Part shown: in pieces, positions 35,726 to 49,813 of the stretch | How the letters are laid out: each line of letters begins with the position of its first letter | How positions within the stretch are numbered: the stretch's first letter is position 1 | Assembly (NCBI RefSeq): GCF_007859765.1 | Contig: NZ_SIHJ01000001.1 | Span: 806,767-870,766 of the forward strand | Reading direction: 5' to 3' | Source: Posidoniimonas corsicana | GTDB taxonomy: Bacteria > Planctomycetota > Planctomycetia > Pirellulales > Lacipirellulaceae | DNA: 64,000 bases | Notes under the pieces: model-generated | What the model saw: the letters and a program-made list of their open reading frames with translations, nothing else | The model's database searches: none | Told to the model about the DNA's origin: nothing | Position numbers and translations under genes: made by a program

Positions 35726-35995
35726 TTAACCGCCTGACAACGCCTGCATGACGTGCACCTCAGAACCAGCGGCAACCTCATCGGTCAAGCCGACGCGGTC
35801 GGTCACGACGTGCCCGTCGACAAACAGCATGACGTGACGGCGTAGCCGGCGCTGTTCGTCGAAGATATAGGTCCGCAGGCGTTCGTTGTCAGATAACGCC
35901 TCGTCAAGCACGGCGCCGAGCGCGCCCGGGCCAACCTCGACAGAAGGGCACTCGACGAACGCCTGCAGGTGGCTGGTGAAGTGGACGGTCGGCAT
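35726..35995 (-). CDS. MoaD/ThiS-family ubiquitin-like sulfur-carrier protein
   Basis: 89 residues, the normal size of the fold, ending in Gly-Gly (ALSGG), which is the residue pair adenylated and thiocarboxylated in MoaD and ThiS. The pattern VHFTSHLQAF, then an acidic middle, then LFVDGHVVTD and GSEVHVMQ fits the beta-grasp core. It sits between larE (53 nt upstream) and the BNR propeller (26 nt downstream). No MoaE, MoeB or ThiG gene is near, so it is probably not the housekeeping cofactor carrier; a carrier of sulfur for the local system is inference. Confidence 0.88.
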   Translation of the reverse strand: MPTVHFTSHLQAFVECPSVEVGPGALGAVLDEALSDNERLRTYIFDEQRRLRRHVMLFVDGHVVTDRVGLTDEVAAGSEVHVMQALSGG

Positions 35996-36048
35996 ACCGC
36001 CAGATTGTGACGACTCACGGCTGCGGACGCCAGCATTTCAGCCGAGAC

Positions 36049-36876
36049 TTAACGCCGCCACTTAGTGAGCGTCGACGCGTCGAGGACCTGATTCAGGCTG
36101 CCGCTGGAAAACCCAGCCAGATCAACGGTCACCGCCTTGAACCCCAAGTCCTTGAGGGCAGCCATCACTCCCTGACGCGTTTCCGGTTCGATCAGTGCTT
36201 GCAGGTGCTCCACCGGGACCTCGATCCGGGCCGTGTCCCCCTCGTGGTAACGGACCCTCAGCTCTCGGATTCCGAGCCCGCGCAGATGCTGCTCCGCCAA
36301 GTCAATCATCCGCAGCCGCTCGGGGGTCACCTGCTGGCCGTACGCGATGCGGCTGGCCAGGCAGGGCGCTGCGGGCTTGTTCCAGATCGGCAGCGCCCAA
36401 TACGCGGCGAGGTCGCGGACCAGCTGCTTCCCGAAGCCGCACTCTACCAGCGGGCTGCGGACCTCGAAGTCGGCCGCGGCCTGCATGCCGGGTCGGTAGT
36501 CGCCCTGGTCGTCAACGTTAGCGCCGTTGGCGAGCGTCTGCATACCGAGCTGCTTGGCGATCCGCTCGACGTGCGAGTAGAGCTCCGACTTGCAGTGGAA
36601 GCAGCGGTCTGGCGCGTTGGCGATGTAGCCCGCCGAGTGGATCTCATCCGTGTCGGCTAGCTCGTGCCGGATGCCGATCTGCGATGCCAGACGCTGCGCT
36701 TCCTCGAGCTCCCCTTCGGCGAGCGCTGGGCCGACCCCGGTCACGGCAACCGCCGAGTCCCCCAGCGCGAGCTGCGCGGCCTTGGCCACCACCGTGCTGT
36801 CCACGCCTGCCGAGAACGCAACCGCGCAGCTGCGGTAGCTCCGGAGAGTCTCAACGAGCTGATCTGCTTCTACCAT
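36049..36876 (-). CDS. larE: LarE-type ATP-dependent sacrificial sulfur transferase
   Basis: 275 residues. PP-loop signature SAGVDST (22-28), DRCFHCKSELY (90-100) and APCLASRIAYG with Cys172, which aligns with the Cys that LarE of Lactobacillus plantarum sacrifices when sulfurating pyridinium dicarboxylate for the nickel-pincer cofactor. No larB or larC is in the window, so the target may differ. The neighbouring MoaD-like gene suggests another sulfur acceptor. It follows the UVR-motif protein by 74 nt on the same strand. Confidence 0.9.
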   Translation of the reverse strand: MVEADQLVETLRSYRSCAVAFSAGVDSTVVAKAAQLALGDSAVAVTGVGPALAEGELEEAQRLASQIGIRHELADTDEIHSAGYIANAPDRCFHCKSELYSHVERIAKQLGMQTLANGANVDDQGDYRPGMQAAADFEVRSPLVECGFGKQLVRDLAAYWALPIWNKPAAPCLASRIAYGQQVTPERLRMIDLAEQHLRGLGIRELRVRYHEGDTARIEVPVEHLQALIEPETRQGVMAALKDLGFKAVTVDLAGFSSGSLNQVLDASTLTKWRR

Positions 36877-36950
36877 TGCTGCCTTGCCCCTGGTGGCGGC
36901 CGATTCCGGCCCCGCTGCTAATTGTCGGGCCCGTGCTGAGAATGGGCAAG

Positions 36951-37763
36951 CTACTGCGGACCGCCGTGGCCCGTGGGCGGGGGCGGGTTCTCTAAGCGGT
37001 CGAGCTCGTCACGCAGCTGGGCGGCGTCCTCGTAGCGTTCCTCCTCGATCGCCTTGTCGAGGTCGGCCTTCAGCTGGGCCACCGGGTCGTCGTCGCCGTC
37101 TTCGTCGTCCGAGTCCGGCGCAATCTTGCGCTGAAGCTCCTTGCGCCACCGCTTGAGGAAGACCAACTCGCCCATCCGCTCGGACTGCTCCTGCTGCCCG
37201 TAGTCGGCGAGGAACGTCTCCACGCCCCGGATGCCGGCATCGATCGCGCCGATGGCCGCCTCCCACTGATCGAGCTCAACGAGCGGGGTCGCCACCGCCC
37301 GGGTGTGCATCATGGTTACGTAGGGCCGCCACTGGTCGAACTGCACCTTGTCGCGGTCGTAGCGGGCGTGGTTTCTGACAAAGCGGAACAGGTCGAGGTT
37401 GCGATTCGTGTCGCGCGCGCAGAGCTCGTACCGCTCTAGCTGCCAGAAACAGATATAGCGGTGGTAGTACTGCACCCCTTCGCGCATCAACTCCGAGCAG
37501 TCCTCCGTGCCCAGCAGGTAGGGCACACCGTCCGGGTTGGCGGCGTCGTGCTCGCGCTGCCGCTGCTGGTGCAGGTCGAGCCAGGACCGGGCGCCCTCGA
37601 TCTGGCGCCCATCGGGCCGCCCCTCGACGTCCATCTGAAGCACGCCCAGGTCGAGCCTTAGCTGCACCTTCTCGCGACCATCGTCGCCGGTGATCGTTCG
37701 TGCTGTAACCGAGTCAGGGGCGTACGCCCAGCCTTCGAGTATCTTCCGGATGTCGAGCGTCAC
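36951..37763 (-). CDS. UvrB/UvrC (UVR) motif-containing protein
   Basis: 270 residues. The N-terminal half, from MTLDIRKILEGW, is a conserved but unnamed alpha/beta region with DLHQQRQREHD. It is followed by a helical TPR-like stretch (about 100-205), an acidic linker (SDDEDGDDD) and a C-terminal UVR helix pair QLKADLDKAIEEERYEDAAQLRDEL. UVR motifs mediate protein-protein contacts in UvrB/UvrC and ClpC/McsA. Its specific function is unknown. It is the first of four same-strand genes running through larE to the BNR protein. Confidence 0.85.
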   Translation of the reverse strand: MTLDIRKILEGWAYAPDSVTARTITGDDGREKVQLRLDLGVLQMDVEGRPDGRQIEGARSWLDLHQQRQREHDAANPDGVPYLLGTEDCSELMREGVQYYHRYICFWQLERYELCARDTNRNLDLFRFVRNHARYDRDKVQFDQWRPYVTMMHTRAVATPLVELDQWEAAIGAIDAGIRGVETFLADYGQQEQSERMGELVFLKRWRKELQRKIAPDSDDEDGDDDPVAQLKADLDKAIEEERYEDAAQLRDELDRLENPPPPTGHGGPQ

Positions 37764-37944
37764 GGGTCCACGTGCGGGTCAGAAGACACGCCCCGCCAGC
37801 GACGAGCGATCGCGTCCGCGGACCGGACGTGACAGGGCAGAAGCTCTGATAGTAGCGGATTCGGCCGCCGCCCGAAACGCGAGCTGCAGTCGCGTACGCA
37901 CGGCGGCTACCCTCTAACGCATCTCCTGGCGATGGCCCGAAGAG

Positions 37945-39036
37945 CTACGACCGGGCCGCTACCGTGTCCTTCACCACCGGGTCGAGCAGCTTGGTGTTGC
38001 GTTCCACGCCTAGGATGATGGTCTTCTGCTCCACGCCGTCGGCCGAACTGGCGACGATCGGGATGACCTGGCGGCGGTCCGGGAAGTGCACCTTCACCGC
38101 GAACGAACCGTCGGGGCTAACCGCAACCGGCTCGCCGGAGACCGTGACGTGCGTATTTGGGTCGCTCGAGCCGTAGACCACGAGCTCGGCGTCCACGGCC
38201 AGGCGCAGCTCATCCCCGTCGCGCGAGTCGCCCGCGGCGCCAACGCCGTAGCGGATCTCTGACGGGCGTCCCAGCCGCCGCCGCAGGCGCTCTTCCAGCA
38301 GTTCCTGCAGCTCCATGCTGGCCCCGTCGGCGCTGTAGCCGCCGCTCATGGCGTAGATGCGGTCGGCGTTCTCTGCCACGTCGGTCCAGTTGTTGTCCAC
38401 GACATCGGCTGAACCGGGGACTGGCGTTGTGACAGTGTTGCTGCGGGCCAAGCAGTAGAACTCGCCGCCGGTGGCTCGGTAGCCGATCTCAACCCGGTAG
38501 GAATTGGGCGGGTCGGAAACATCGACGTACCAGTTGGAAACGCCGCCGTGGATCTCGATGCACCGCTCCAGCCGGCCGCCGCCGCCGTCCAGCACGCGGA
38601 TCAGTCGCAGCGTCGGCGCCGAACCGTGCCAGTCCTGCCCCAGCACCGAGCGGGCGCGTTCGACGCTCTGGGGGGTGATCTCCCAGCAGACGTGCAGCCA
38701 GTACGGGTCGCGCACCAGCACGACAATCCGGTCCTTCTGCGGCTCGGGACGGCCCTCGCTAGTGCAGCTCAGGTTCTTACGCTCGGCGGACTCCTGCTGA
38801 ACACGGCTGATCTCGCGTTGCACGCGAAGCCGCTCGGGGCTTGCCGTGGGTCGCTGCTGAAGCTTCTTAGTCACCGCCGACTTAACGGCACCTTTGCCCT
38901 GCGACTTCCGCTTGGCCCTCACCAGGGCCGCGACTAACTCGTCCTTTCGCATCGAGTGCCAGCCAGTGATCCCCTCGCTGCGAGCCATCTGGGCGAGGTC
39001 CTTGCACGTGTACGACTTGAGCGTAGAAGCGGTCAT
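37945..39036 (-). CDS. DUF4912 protein with N-terminal SAP/Rho-N-like domain
   Basis: 363 residues from the ATG at 39036. The first 45 residues (LKSYTCKDLAQMARSEGITGWHSMRKDELVAAL) match the Rho N-terminal/SAP-like helix-turn-helix that binds nucleic acids. A Lys/Arg-rich segment follows (KRKSQGKGAVKSAVTKKL), then the DUF4912 region (about 98-200: RDPYWLHVCWEI, the Trp-rich start, and YRVEIGYRATGGEFYCLARSN). A second beta-rich region ends the protein. Its function is uncharacterised; nucleic-acid contact through the N terminus is inference. Confidence 0.85.
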   Translation of the reverse strand: MTASTLKSYTCKDLAQMARSEGITGWHSMRKDELVAALVRAKRKSQGKGAVKSAVTKKLQQRPTASPERLRVQREISRVQQESAERKNLSCTSEGRPEPQKDRIVVLVRDPYWLHVCWEITPQSVERARSVLGQDWHGSAPTLRLIRVLDGGGGRLERCIEIHGGVSNWYVDVSDPPNSYRVEIGYRATGGEFYCLARSNTVTTPVPGSADVVDNNWTDVAENADRIYAMSGGYSADGASMELQELLEERLRRRLGRPSEIRYGVGAAGDSRDGDELRLAVDAELVVYGSSDPNTHVTVSGEPVAVSPDGSFAVKVHFPDRRQVIPIVASSADGVEQKTIILGVERNTKLLDPVVKDTVAARS

Positions 39037-39186
39037 TGCTTTCGATCTTCTCAGCGTCGGGATATGAGGAATGGGCGGGAGAGTTTGCGGGAGCGGGCCG
39101 GGCCGCGCAACCCGTGCTGGTGGGTAGAGCGGAGGTGGGCTGAGTCGTCCCCCTGGGGCGTCTGTGCAGGCAGACCCGCGGAGAGA

Positions 39187-39238
39187 TAATTCCCGCGGTG
39201 GTTTAACCCCGCTGAAGGCTGCGGGCGCCGGGGAATTA
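39187..39238. repeat. Inverted repeat TAATTCCC...GGGAATTA
   Basis: TAATTCCC at 39187-39194 and GGGAATTA at 39231-39238 flank 36 nt of GC-rich sequence that can itself pair (CCCGC...GCGGG). It lies 151 nt upstream of the DUF4912 ATG, so it may be a regulatory element for that gene. Confidence 0.4.
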
Positions 39239-39513
39239 CTAGGTTCCTCACATGCCTTGGCGTCGTCTAACTCGTAAACATTAGTATAACCGACCTGCCG
39301 AATACCGCAACAATTCAGCCGTCTGCGACCGCCCCAAAAAACGCCGTAAGCCCTTAACATGAAGCGACTTACAATTAACCACCAAAGCCCTCGAGCTTGC
39401 TGCTGCGCGGCCAAAGCAGGGCATGCGTGCTTAACTCGCCAGCCCTTGCGCAGGAGCGCTATCGTCGTGTCCGAAAAGTTTGTGAAAAAAAGCACAATTT
39501 CGCCGCAAGGGCG

Positions 39514-39543
39514 TTGACGGTCTGGGGTTGGGCGAAATAAACT
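39514..39543 (+). promoter_or_regulatory. Sigma70-like promoter of the atp operon
   Basis: TTGACG (39514-39519), 18 nt spacer, TAAACT (39538-39543): five and four matches to the -35 and -10 consensus. It ends 90 nt before the atpZ start and is preceded by an A-rich tract. The start site is predicted near 39550. Confidence 0.45.
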
Positions 39544-39632
39544 CCACGGCTCAGCGGACAGTTAGGTGGCTGAGTAGGGCTCGCCACGCGTCATGTTCGG
39601 CGATAGCGGCGCCCCCGATCCTCGGAGTGCCT

Positions 39633-39902
39633 GTGAAGCCCCCTGGTCACTCGACGAGTTCGCTGGCTTACGACGCCCTCGGGCGGGTGTTTGCCGCCAG
39701 CGCCATCATGGCCCTGCCGGGGATCGCCGGCTCCTGGGCGGATGCCCGCTGGGGTGTTGGCTGGTTGGGGATGGCCGGTTTCATCCTCGGCCCGCCGGCA
39801 GGGTTGGCCTACTTGCTGATCGTGTTCCGCAAGCCGCCCCCCTCGGCCCGACCCGACCCACCCGAAAACACCAACCGCGAATCACCCCCGCATGGCGACT
39901 AG
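39633..39902 (+). CDS. atpZ: AtpZ-like F1Fo accessory membrane protein
   Basis: 89 residues from a GTG at 39633 with TCGGAG just upstream. Two membrane helices (about 20-42 and 48-66) with WADARWGVGWLGMAGFILGPPAGLAYLL, the AtpZ-type hairpin (family also called F0F1-ATPase subunit AtpZ/AtpI), and a Pro-rich tail. AtpZ-AtpI are proposed to aid assembly or Mg/Ca uptake at the start of atp operons. Its end overlaps the next gene by 11 nt, so translation is coupled. Confidence 0.75.
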   Translation: MKPPGHSTSSLAYDALGRVFAASAIMALPGIAGSWADARWGVGWLGMAGFILGPPAGLAYLLIVFRKPPPSARPDPPENTNRESPPHGD

Positions 39903-40344
39903 CCCCCTCTTGCCACTCACGCCCGTCCGCACTCTGGCCGCCATGGCCGGTGTGTCGGCGACTGTGCTGATGGCGACAGCCTGGTGGTGGGGGGGGCAGC
40001 CCACCGCGTGGATCGCGGCCTCGGCCGCCTCGGCGTCGATGTGGTTGGTCTGCGCCATCTCGCTGGAAGTCATGCTCCGCATGACGCACGCCGGCCACGG
40101 CATCGCGGGCGTGTTTGCCGGCATGCTGGTGCGGCTGGCGGGCGCCATGACGCTCGTGCTCAGCGCCCCGGCGGCGGTCCCTCAGATTACTTCCCTGCCG
40201 ATCTTGGCCTCGGGCCTAGTGCATATGCTGATGCTCAATTATCTTGCGGGCCTGGTGGTCGAAACGGTTGTCGCCACTCGGCTGGCGAGCCGGTTTCAGC
40301 CCGCCTCGCAACGCGCTAAGACCCCCGGCGGCGCCGCCAACTAA
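39892..40344 (+). CDS. atpI: AtpI-like ATP synthase accessory subunit I
   Basis: 150 residues with four hydrophobic helices (about 13-30, 38-60, 70-90, 100-120) and no soluble domain. Its place between atpZ and atpB, an 11 nt overlap with the former, and the AtpI-type size support the call; sequence conservation in this family is low. It probably assists c-ring assembly. Confidence 0.65.
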   Translation: MATSPLLPLTPVRTLAAMAGVSATVLMATAWWWGGQPTAWIAASAASASMWLVCAISLEVMLRMTHAGHGIAGVFAGMLVRLAGAMTLVLSAPAAVPQITSLPILASGLVHMLMLNYLAGLVVETVVATRLASRFQPASQRAKTPGGAAN

Positions 40345-40395
40345 GCCGCCCCTGGCCGCGACCACTCGACCCGCAGACCCGACTCAACGGAACTC

Positions 40396-41995
<1,600 letters not shown>

Positions 41996-42056
41996 TCGGC
42001 GAACCGCCTGCCGCGGTCTGGCTTTCCCTTCGTTCTGTCCCTTCGAGTTGCCCAAG

Positions 42057-42950
42057 ATGTTGTTGAACCTGATGCCCCCGCTACGGCTGGCGTTGTGCGT
42101 GCTCGCCTGCCTGGCCCTCTCCGCCACGCAGTCGCTGCGCGCCCAGGAAACGGAGTCGCCCGAGGGCGACGCCGCCGCAACATCCGAGTCGGAGACGGCC
42201 AACCCCGAGGTCGCGGACGCCGACGAGATGGAGGCCGGCGAGCCGACCGAAGAATCCCCCGCCGAGGAGGCGGGCGATGACGCGGAAGGTGAGGCGGAGG
42301 AGCACGACGCGTCGGAGGCCGAGGCCGCCGACCACCACGATGACGAGGCCGCCCACGATGACGGCGGCCACGCCGCCGCCGATCACGGCGAGGGCGGCCA
42401 CGGCGGTGGGCACAACGAGCTGGGCCACGGCAACGCCCACGACAGCCTGTTCGACCCGTCCGAGTTGGCGGGCGAGCTGGCGGTTTACTCGCTGGTGGTC
42501 TTCCTGGTGCTGATGGCGCTCCTGTCGAAGTTCGCCTGGCCGAAGATCGCCGCGGCGCTCGACGCCCGCGACCGGGCGATCAGCGACAACATCGCGGCGG
42601 CCCAGGAGAAGCACGACCAGGCCGCTGCGTTGCTGGCCGAGCACCAGGCGAAGATCAACGCCGCGGCGGAAGAGGTTCGGCAGATGCTGGAGGAGGCCCG
42701 CCGCGACGCGGAGGCCACCAAGGGCCAGATCGTCACCGAGGCCCGCGAGGCCGCCGACGCCGAGCGTCAACGGGCGTTGCGGGACATCGAGAACGCCAAG
42801 GACGGCGCGGTGAAGGGGCTGGCCGAGCAGAGCGCGGCGCTGGCCGTGGACCTCGCGTCGAGGGTGGTCCGCCAAGAGATCAGCCAGGAACGCCAGAGTG
42901 AGATCGTCCGCGAGGCGCTGGGCCTGATGGGCACGGGCGCCAACAACTAG
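42057..42950 (+). CDS. atpF: ATP synthase Fo subunit b with exported acidic/His-rich N-terminal segment
   Basis: 297 residues against about 155-170 usual. It starts at 42057 with a signal peptide (LALCVLACLALSATQSLRAQ), then about 100 residues (31-130) dominated by Glu, Asp, Ala and His (EEHDASEAEAADHHDDEAAH, GEGGHGGGHNELGHGNAH). The usual membrane helix (about 141-158, LAVYSLVVFLVLMALLSKFAW) and the long right-handed coiled coil of subunit b follow. The acid/His region should lie outside the cytoplasm and could bind metal or respond to pH. Confidence 0.93.
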   Translation: MLLNLMPPLRLALCVLACLALSATQSLRAQETESPEGDAAATSESETANPEVADADEMEAGEPTEESPAEEAGDDAEGEAEEHDASEAEAADHHDDEAAHDDGGHAAADHGEGGHGGGHNELGHGNAHDSLFDPSELAGELAVYSLVVFLVLMALLSKFAWPKIAAALDARDRAISDNIAAAQEKHDQAAALLAEHQAKINAAAEEVRQMLEEARRDAEATKGQIVTEAREAADAERQRALRDIENAKDGAVKGLAEQSAALAVDLASRVVRQEISQERQSEIVREALGLMGTGANN

Positions 42951-42986
42951 CGGGACCCTCCGAGAGCCGCCAACAACCCTACAAGC

Positions 42987-43619
42987 ATGACGATCGACCC
43001 GCAGAACCTCCCGCAGCACGACACGGTGCTGGACGTCACCGAAGAGCAGATCGCCCGCACCTACGCCGAGGCGGTCCTGGGCGCGGCGGCCGGCAGCGAG
43101 TGGGACGTGGTCCAGGAACTGGGCGCGATCGTCAACGAGGTGCTGAAACCCCACCCGCAGCTGCTGGAGCCGCTCCGCTCGGCGTTTGTGCCCCACAGTG
43201 AGCGGCTGCAGATCATCGACCGGGTGTTCGGCGGCCGCGTCTCGGAGACGGTGCTCAACTTCCTCAAGGTGCTGTCGGGTCACAACCGGCTCGGCATCCT
43301 CAGGACGGTGGTCTCACAGACCGTGCGTCTGTACGAGGAACGCAACAACAACGTGCGGGTGCGGGTCGTGTCGGCCGAGCCGCTCGACGAGTCGCTGGTT
43401 GGCGAGATCGCCAACGTCCTGCGGGTGAAGACCAACAAGGAGCCGATCGTGTCGACGGAGGTCAAGCCCGAGCTGATCGCCGGCATGCAGGTCCACGTCG
43501 GCGACACCGTGTACGACAGCTCGCTGCTGACCGCGTTCGCCAAGGCCCGGCAGGCGATCGTCAACTCGACCGTCGAGCAGATCGAGCGGAACCCGCAGCA
43601 GTTCTTCTCGACCAACTAA
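42987..43619 (+). CDS. atpH: ATP synthase F1 subunit delta
   Basis: 210 residues, about 30 longer than usual at the N terminus (TIDPQNLPQHDTVLDVTEEQ). The conserved helical part (ARTYAEAVLGAA, VLNFLKVLSGHNRLGIL) and the C-terminal PELIAGMQVHVGDTVYDSSLLTAF match the delta/OSCP family that links F1 to subunit b. Order b-delta-alpha is standard. Spacing to atpF is 36 nt. Confidence 0.92.
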   Translation: MTIDPQNLPQHDTVLDVTEEQIARTYAEAVLGAAAGSEWDVVQELGAIVNEVLKPHPQLLEPLRSAFVPHSERLQIIDRVFGGRVSETVLNFLKVLSGHNRLGILRTVVSQTVRLYEERNNNVRVRVVSAEPLDESLVGEIANVLRVKTNKEPIVSTEVKPELIAGMQVHVGDTVYDSSLLTAFAKARQAIVNSTVEQIERNPQQFFSTN

Positions 43620-43673
43620 CCAACGCTGCCACGCAGCAACCAACAACACAGCCAGCTTCTTCGGAGCTAACGG

Positions 43674-45215
<1,542 letters not shown>

Positions 45216-45296
45216 CCGAACGTGACGTCGTCCCACCCCTGGCGGGGTGGGCTGAGAAGTAGCCGATTGCTGACAGCCAACCGCCGATAGCCTCAC

Positions 45297-47703
<2,407 letters not shown>

Positions 47704-47712
47704 GCATTCCTG

Positions 47713-47793
47713 CCTCCCCTCCGAGGGAGGACCGGGGTGGGGGCACGCCGTGTGCCCACTCCCCCCAAATCTAGCCCTCCCCTAAGGGGAGGG
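47713..47793. repeat. Hairpin-rich insertion between atpD and atpC
   Basis: Three inverted repeats follow each other: CCTCCC/GGGAGG (47713-47730), GGGTGGGGGCAC with its near-complement around 47734-47766, and the nearly perfect CCCTCCCC-TAA-GGGGAGGG (47775-47793). It looks like a small palindromic interspersed element and could attenuate or process the atpD-atpC message. Confidence 0.6.
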
Positions 47794-47817
47794 AACTAAC
47801 TGCCAAGACCCGATTCC

Positions 47818-48219
47818 ATGGCCGACCTCCCCATCAAGCTTGTTGTCGTCACGCCCGAGATGACCATCATCGACGAGTCCGTCGACTCGGTCGTGGCGCC
47901 GCTGTTCGACGGCGAGATCGGCATCGCCAAGGGGCACGCGCCGATCATCGGCCGCCTGGGCTACGGCGAGCTCCGGTACCGTCAGTCGGGCCAGTCCACC
48001 CGCTTCTACGTTGAGGGCGGGTTCATCCAGGTTTCGGACGACGTGGTGTCGGTCATGACCGGCCGGGCGATGCCCGTCTCGCAGATCGACGTCGCCGAGG
48101 CCCGCAAGCAGCTCGACGAGGCGATCGCCCGCACCGCCTCCGGCGCCGAAGCCGCCGCCCGCGACCGCGATATCGCTCAGGCCCGCGGCAAGCTGCGGGT
48201 CGCCAAGTCGGCCAGCTGA
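47818..48219 (+). CDS. atpC: ATP synthase F1 subunit epsilon
   Basis: 133 residues. Beta-sandwich N terminus (LPIKLVVVTPEMTIIDESVDSVVAPLFDGEIGI) and a C-terminal helical part (DVAEARKQLDEAIARTA). It is the last gene of the operon; epsilon couples the rotor and regulates ATPase activity. Start ATG 47818. It is separated from atpD by the hairpin-rich element. Confidence 0.95.
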   Translation: MADLPIKLVVVTPEMTIIDESVDSVVAPLFDGEIGIAKGHAPIIGRLGYGELRYRQSGQSTRFYVEGGFIQVSDDVVSVMTGRAMPVSQIDVAEARKQLDEAIARTASGAEAAARDRDIAQARGKLRVAKSAS

Positions 48220-48513
48220 TTGCTGTTTGCCTTTCTCGTGTTCGACGCTGGCCGCTTACTCGGCACGGTGGCACTCTTCCCTCCGCTCTAGGCGCCGACG
48301 CGTCACAGCCCGCTTGCGGCGCGGCTCCCCTCAGCGGCCAACGATCGGTAGGCTGCTTGGGCAGCTTCCGGTCGCCGCGTCCGCCTGCGCCGCTACGATT
48401 CGTAACGCCAGGTGGCCGCCACCGGCAGCAACGTCGCCACGCACGAGGTGACCCGCCGCGTGGTTGTCGGGTAGGATGCTTCCGTACCCGTTCAGGAACC
48501 CAGGAGTGCTGAA

Positions 48514-49677
48514 GTGACCGAGTTGAGCCAAACTCTGCTGCTGGCTGCCGGGGCCGGCGTCGTCGACCCCAACGCGGAGGGGACCTACGGCATGCTGGTC
48601 CTGTACGCGCTGGTGGCGCTCGGGTTCTCGTTCCTCTGCTCGGTCGCCGAGGCGGTGCTGCTGAGCGTGACCCCGTCGTACATCGCCACGCTCGAGGAAT
48701 CGGGCGGCCGCTCGGCGAAGCTGCTCAAGCAGATGAAGGAGAACGTCGACCGGCCGCTGGCGGCGATCCTGAGCCTCAACACCATCGCCCACACGGTCGG
48801 CGCCGCTGGCGTGGGCGCGCAGGCGGCGGGCGTCTGGGGCAGCGCGGCGGTTGGCTACGCGTCGGCCGTGATGACCCTCTTGATCCTGATCCTGTCGGAG
48901 ATCATCCCCAAGACCATCGGCGCCGTGTACTGGCGGCAGCTCGGTCCCCCCACCGCACAGGTGCTGCAGCTGCTGATCTGGCTGCTGTACCCGCTGGTCT
49001 GGATGTCGGAGCTGCTCACCAAGCTGATCGCCGGCGAGAAGCAGGAGATCGTCACCCGCGAGGAGCTGGCGGCCACTGCCGCCATGAGCAGCGAGACCGG
49101 CGAGCTGAACGTCGGCGAGCACCGGGTGCTCACCAACCTGCTGCGGCTGCCGTCGCTCAAGGTGGAGGACGTGATGACGCCCCGCACCGTGATCCTCGCG
49201 TTCCCCGAGTCAATGACCGTCGGCGAGCTGATGGACGAGCGGCCCAACCTGCCAGTGTCGCGGATCCCGGTCTTCGACGGCTCGATCGACGAGGCGACGG
49301 GCTTTGTGCTCAAGACCGACATCCTGCTCGCACAGGCCCAGGACAAGCCGGCCACTCGGCTCGAGGAGCTGCGCCGCCCGCTCAAGGCGATCCCGGCGAC
49401 CGCGTCGCTACCCGACGCGTTGGAGCTGCTGCTCGACCAGCGCGAGCACCTGGCGATAGTCGTCGACGAGTACGGCGGCGTCGACGGGCTGGTCACGATG
49501 GAGGACGTCATCGAGACGCTCCTGGGCATCGAGATCGTCGACGAACACGACCAGGCCGCCGATATGCAACGAGTCGCCCGCCGGCAGTGGAAGAAGCGGA
49601 TGCAGGCCGTGGGGCTGGATGTGGGAGGCCCGGAGCCCCCCAAGGAGCCCGAGGCCGGCCAGCACAAAGTCGATTAG
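48514..49677 (+). CDS. CorC/CNNM family transporter (DUF21 plus CBS pair)
   Basis: 387 residues from a GTG at 48514 with CAGGAG upstream. DUF21 membrane domain (about 20-180) with four hydrophobic stretches (YALVALGFSFLCSVAEAVLLS, ILSEIIPKTIG), a short linker and a CBS pair (about 215-350) with VEDVMTPRTVI and VVDEYGGVDGLVTMEDVIETLLG. The C-terminal transporter-associated domain found in many CorC proteins is missing; a short Pro-rich tail ends the protein. CNNM/CorC proteins export Mg2+ or related cations with ATP-Mg bound at the CBS pair. Confidence 0.9.
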   Translation: MTELSQTLLLAAGAGVVDPNAEGTYGMLVLYALVALGFSFLCSVAEAVLLSVTPSYIATLEESGGRSAKLLKQMKENVDRPLAAILSLNTIAHTVGAAGVGAQAAGVWGSAAVGYASAVMTLLILILSEIIPKTIGAVYWRQLGPPTAQVLQLLIWLLYPLVWMSELLTKLIAGEKQEIVTREELAATAAMSSETGELNVGEHRVLTNLLRLPSLKVEDVMTPRTVILAFPESMTVGELMDERPNLPVSRIPVFDGSIDEATGFVLKTDILLAQAQDKPATRLEELRRPLKAIPATASLPDALELLLDQREHLAIVVDEYGGVDGLVTMEDVIETLLGIEIVDEHDQAADMQRVARRQWKKRMQAVGLDVGGPEPPKEPEAGQHKVD

Positions 49678-49813
49678 GCGCGGCGAGCCGATCTTCTTTT
49701 GCCGCGTGGCGCTGCCCACCGACGCGGTCGCCTGGTCAAGCGTCGCCGGTCCGACGTCATCGCCCCCGTGTTGAGCCGGCCTCCGGCTAAGACGTCCGCG
49801 GAGCCCCTGCTCA

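Larger units (their letters stand above)
39037..39632. other. 596 nt upstream region of the ATP synthase operon and of the DUF4912 gene
   Basis: Divergent promoter region. No gene was recognised. It contains an inverted repeat TAATTCCC/GGGAATTA and a sigma70-like promoter for the atp operon, listed separately. Confidence 0.55.
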
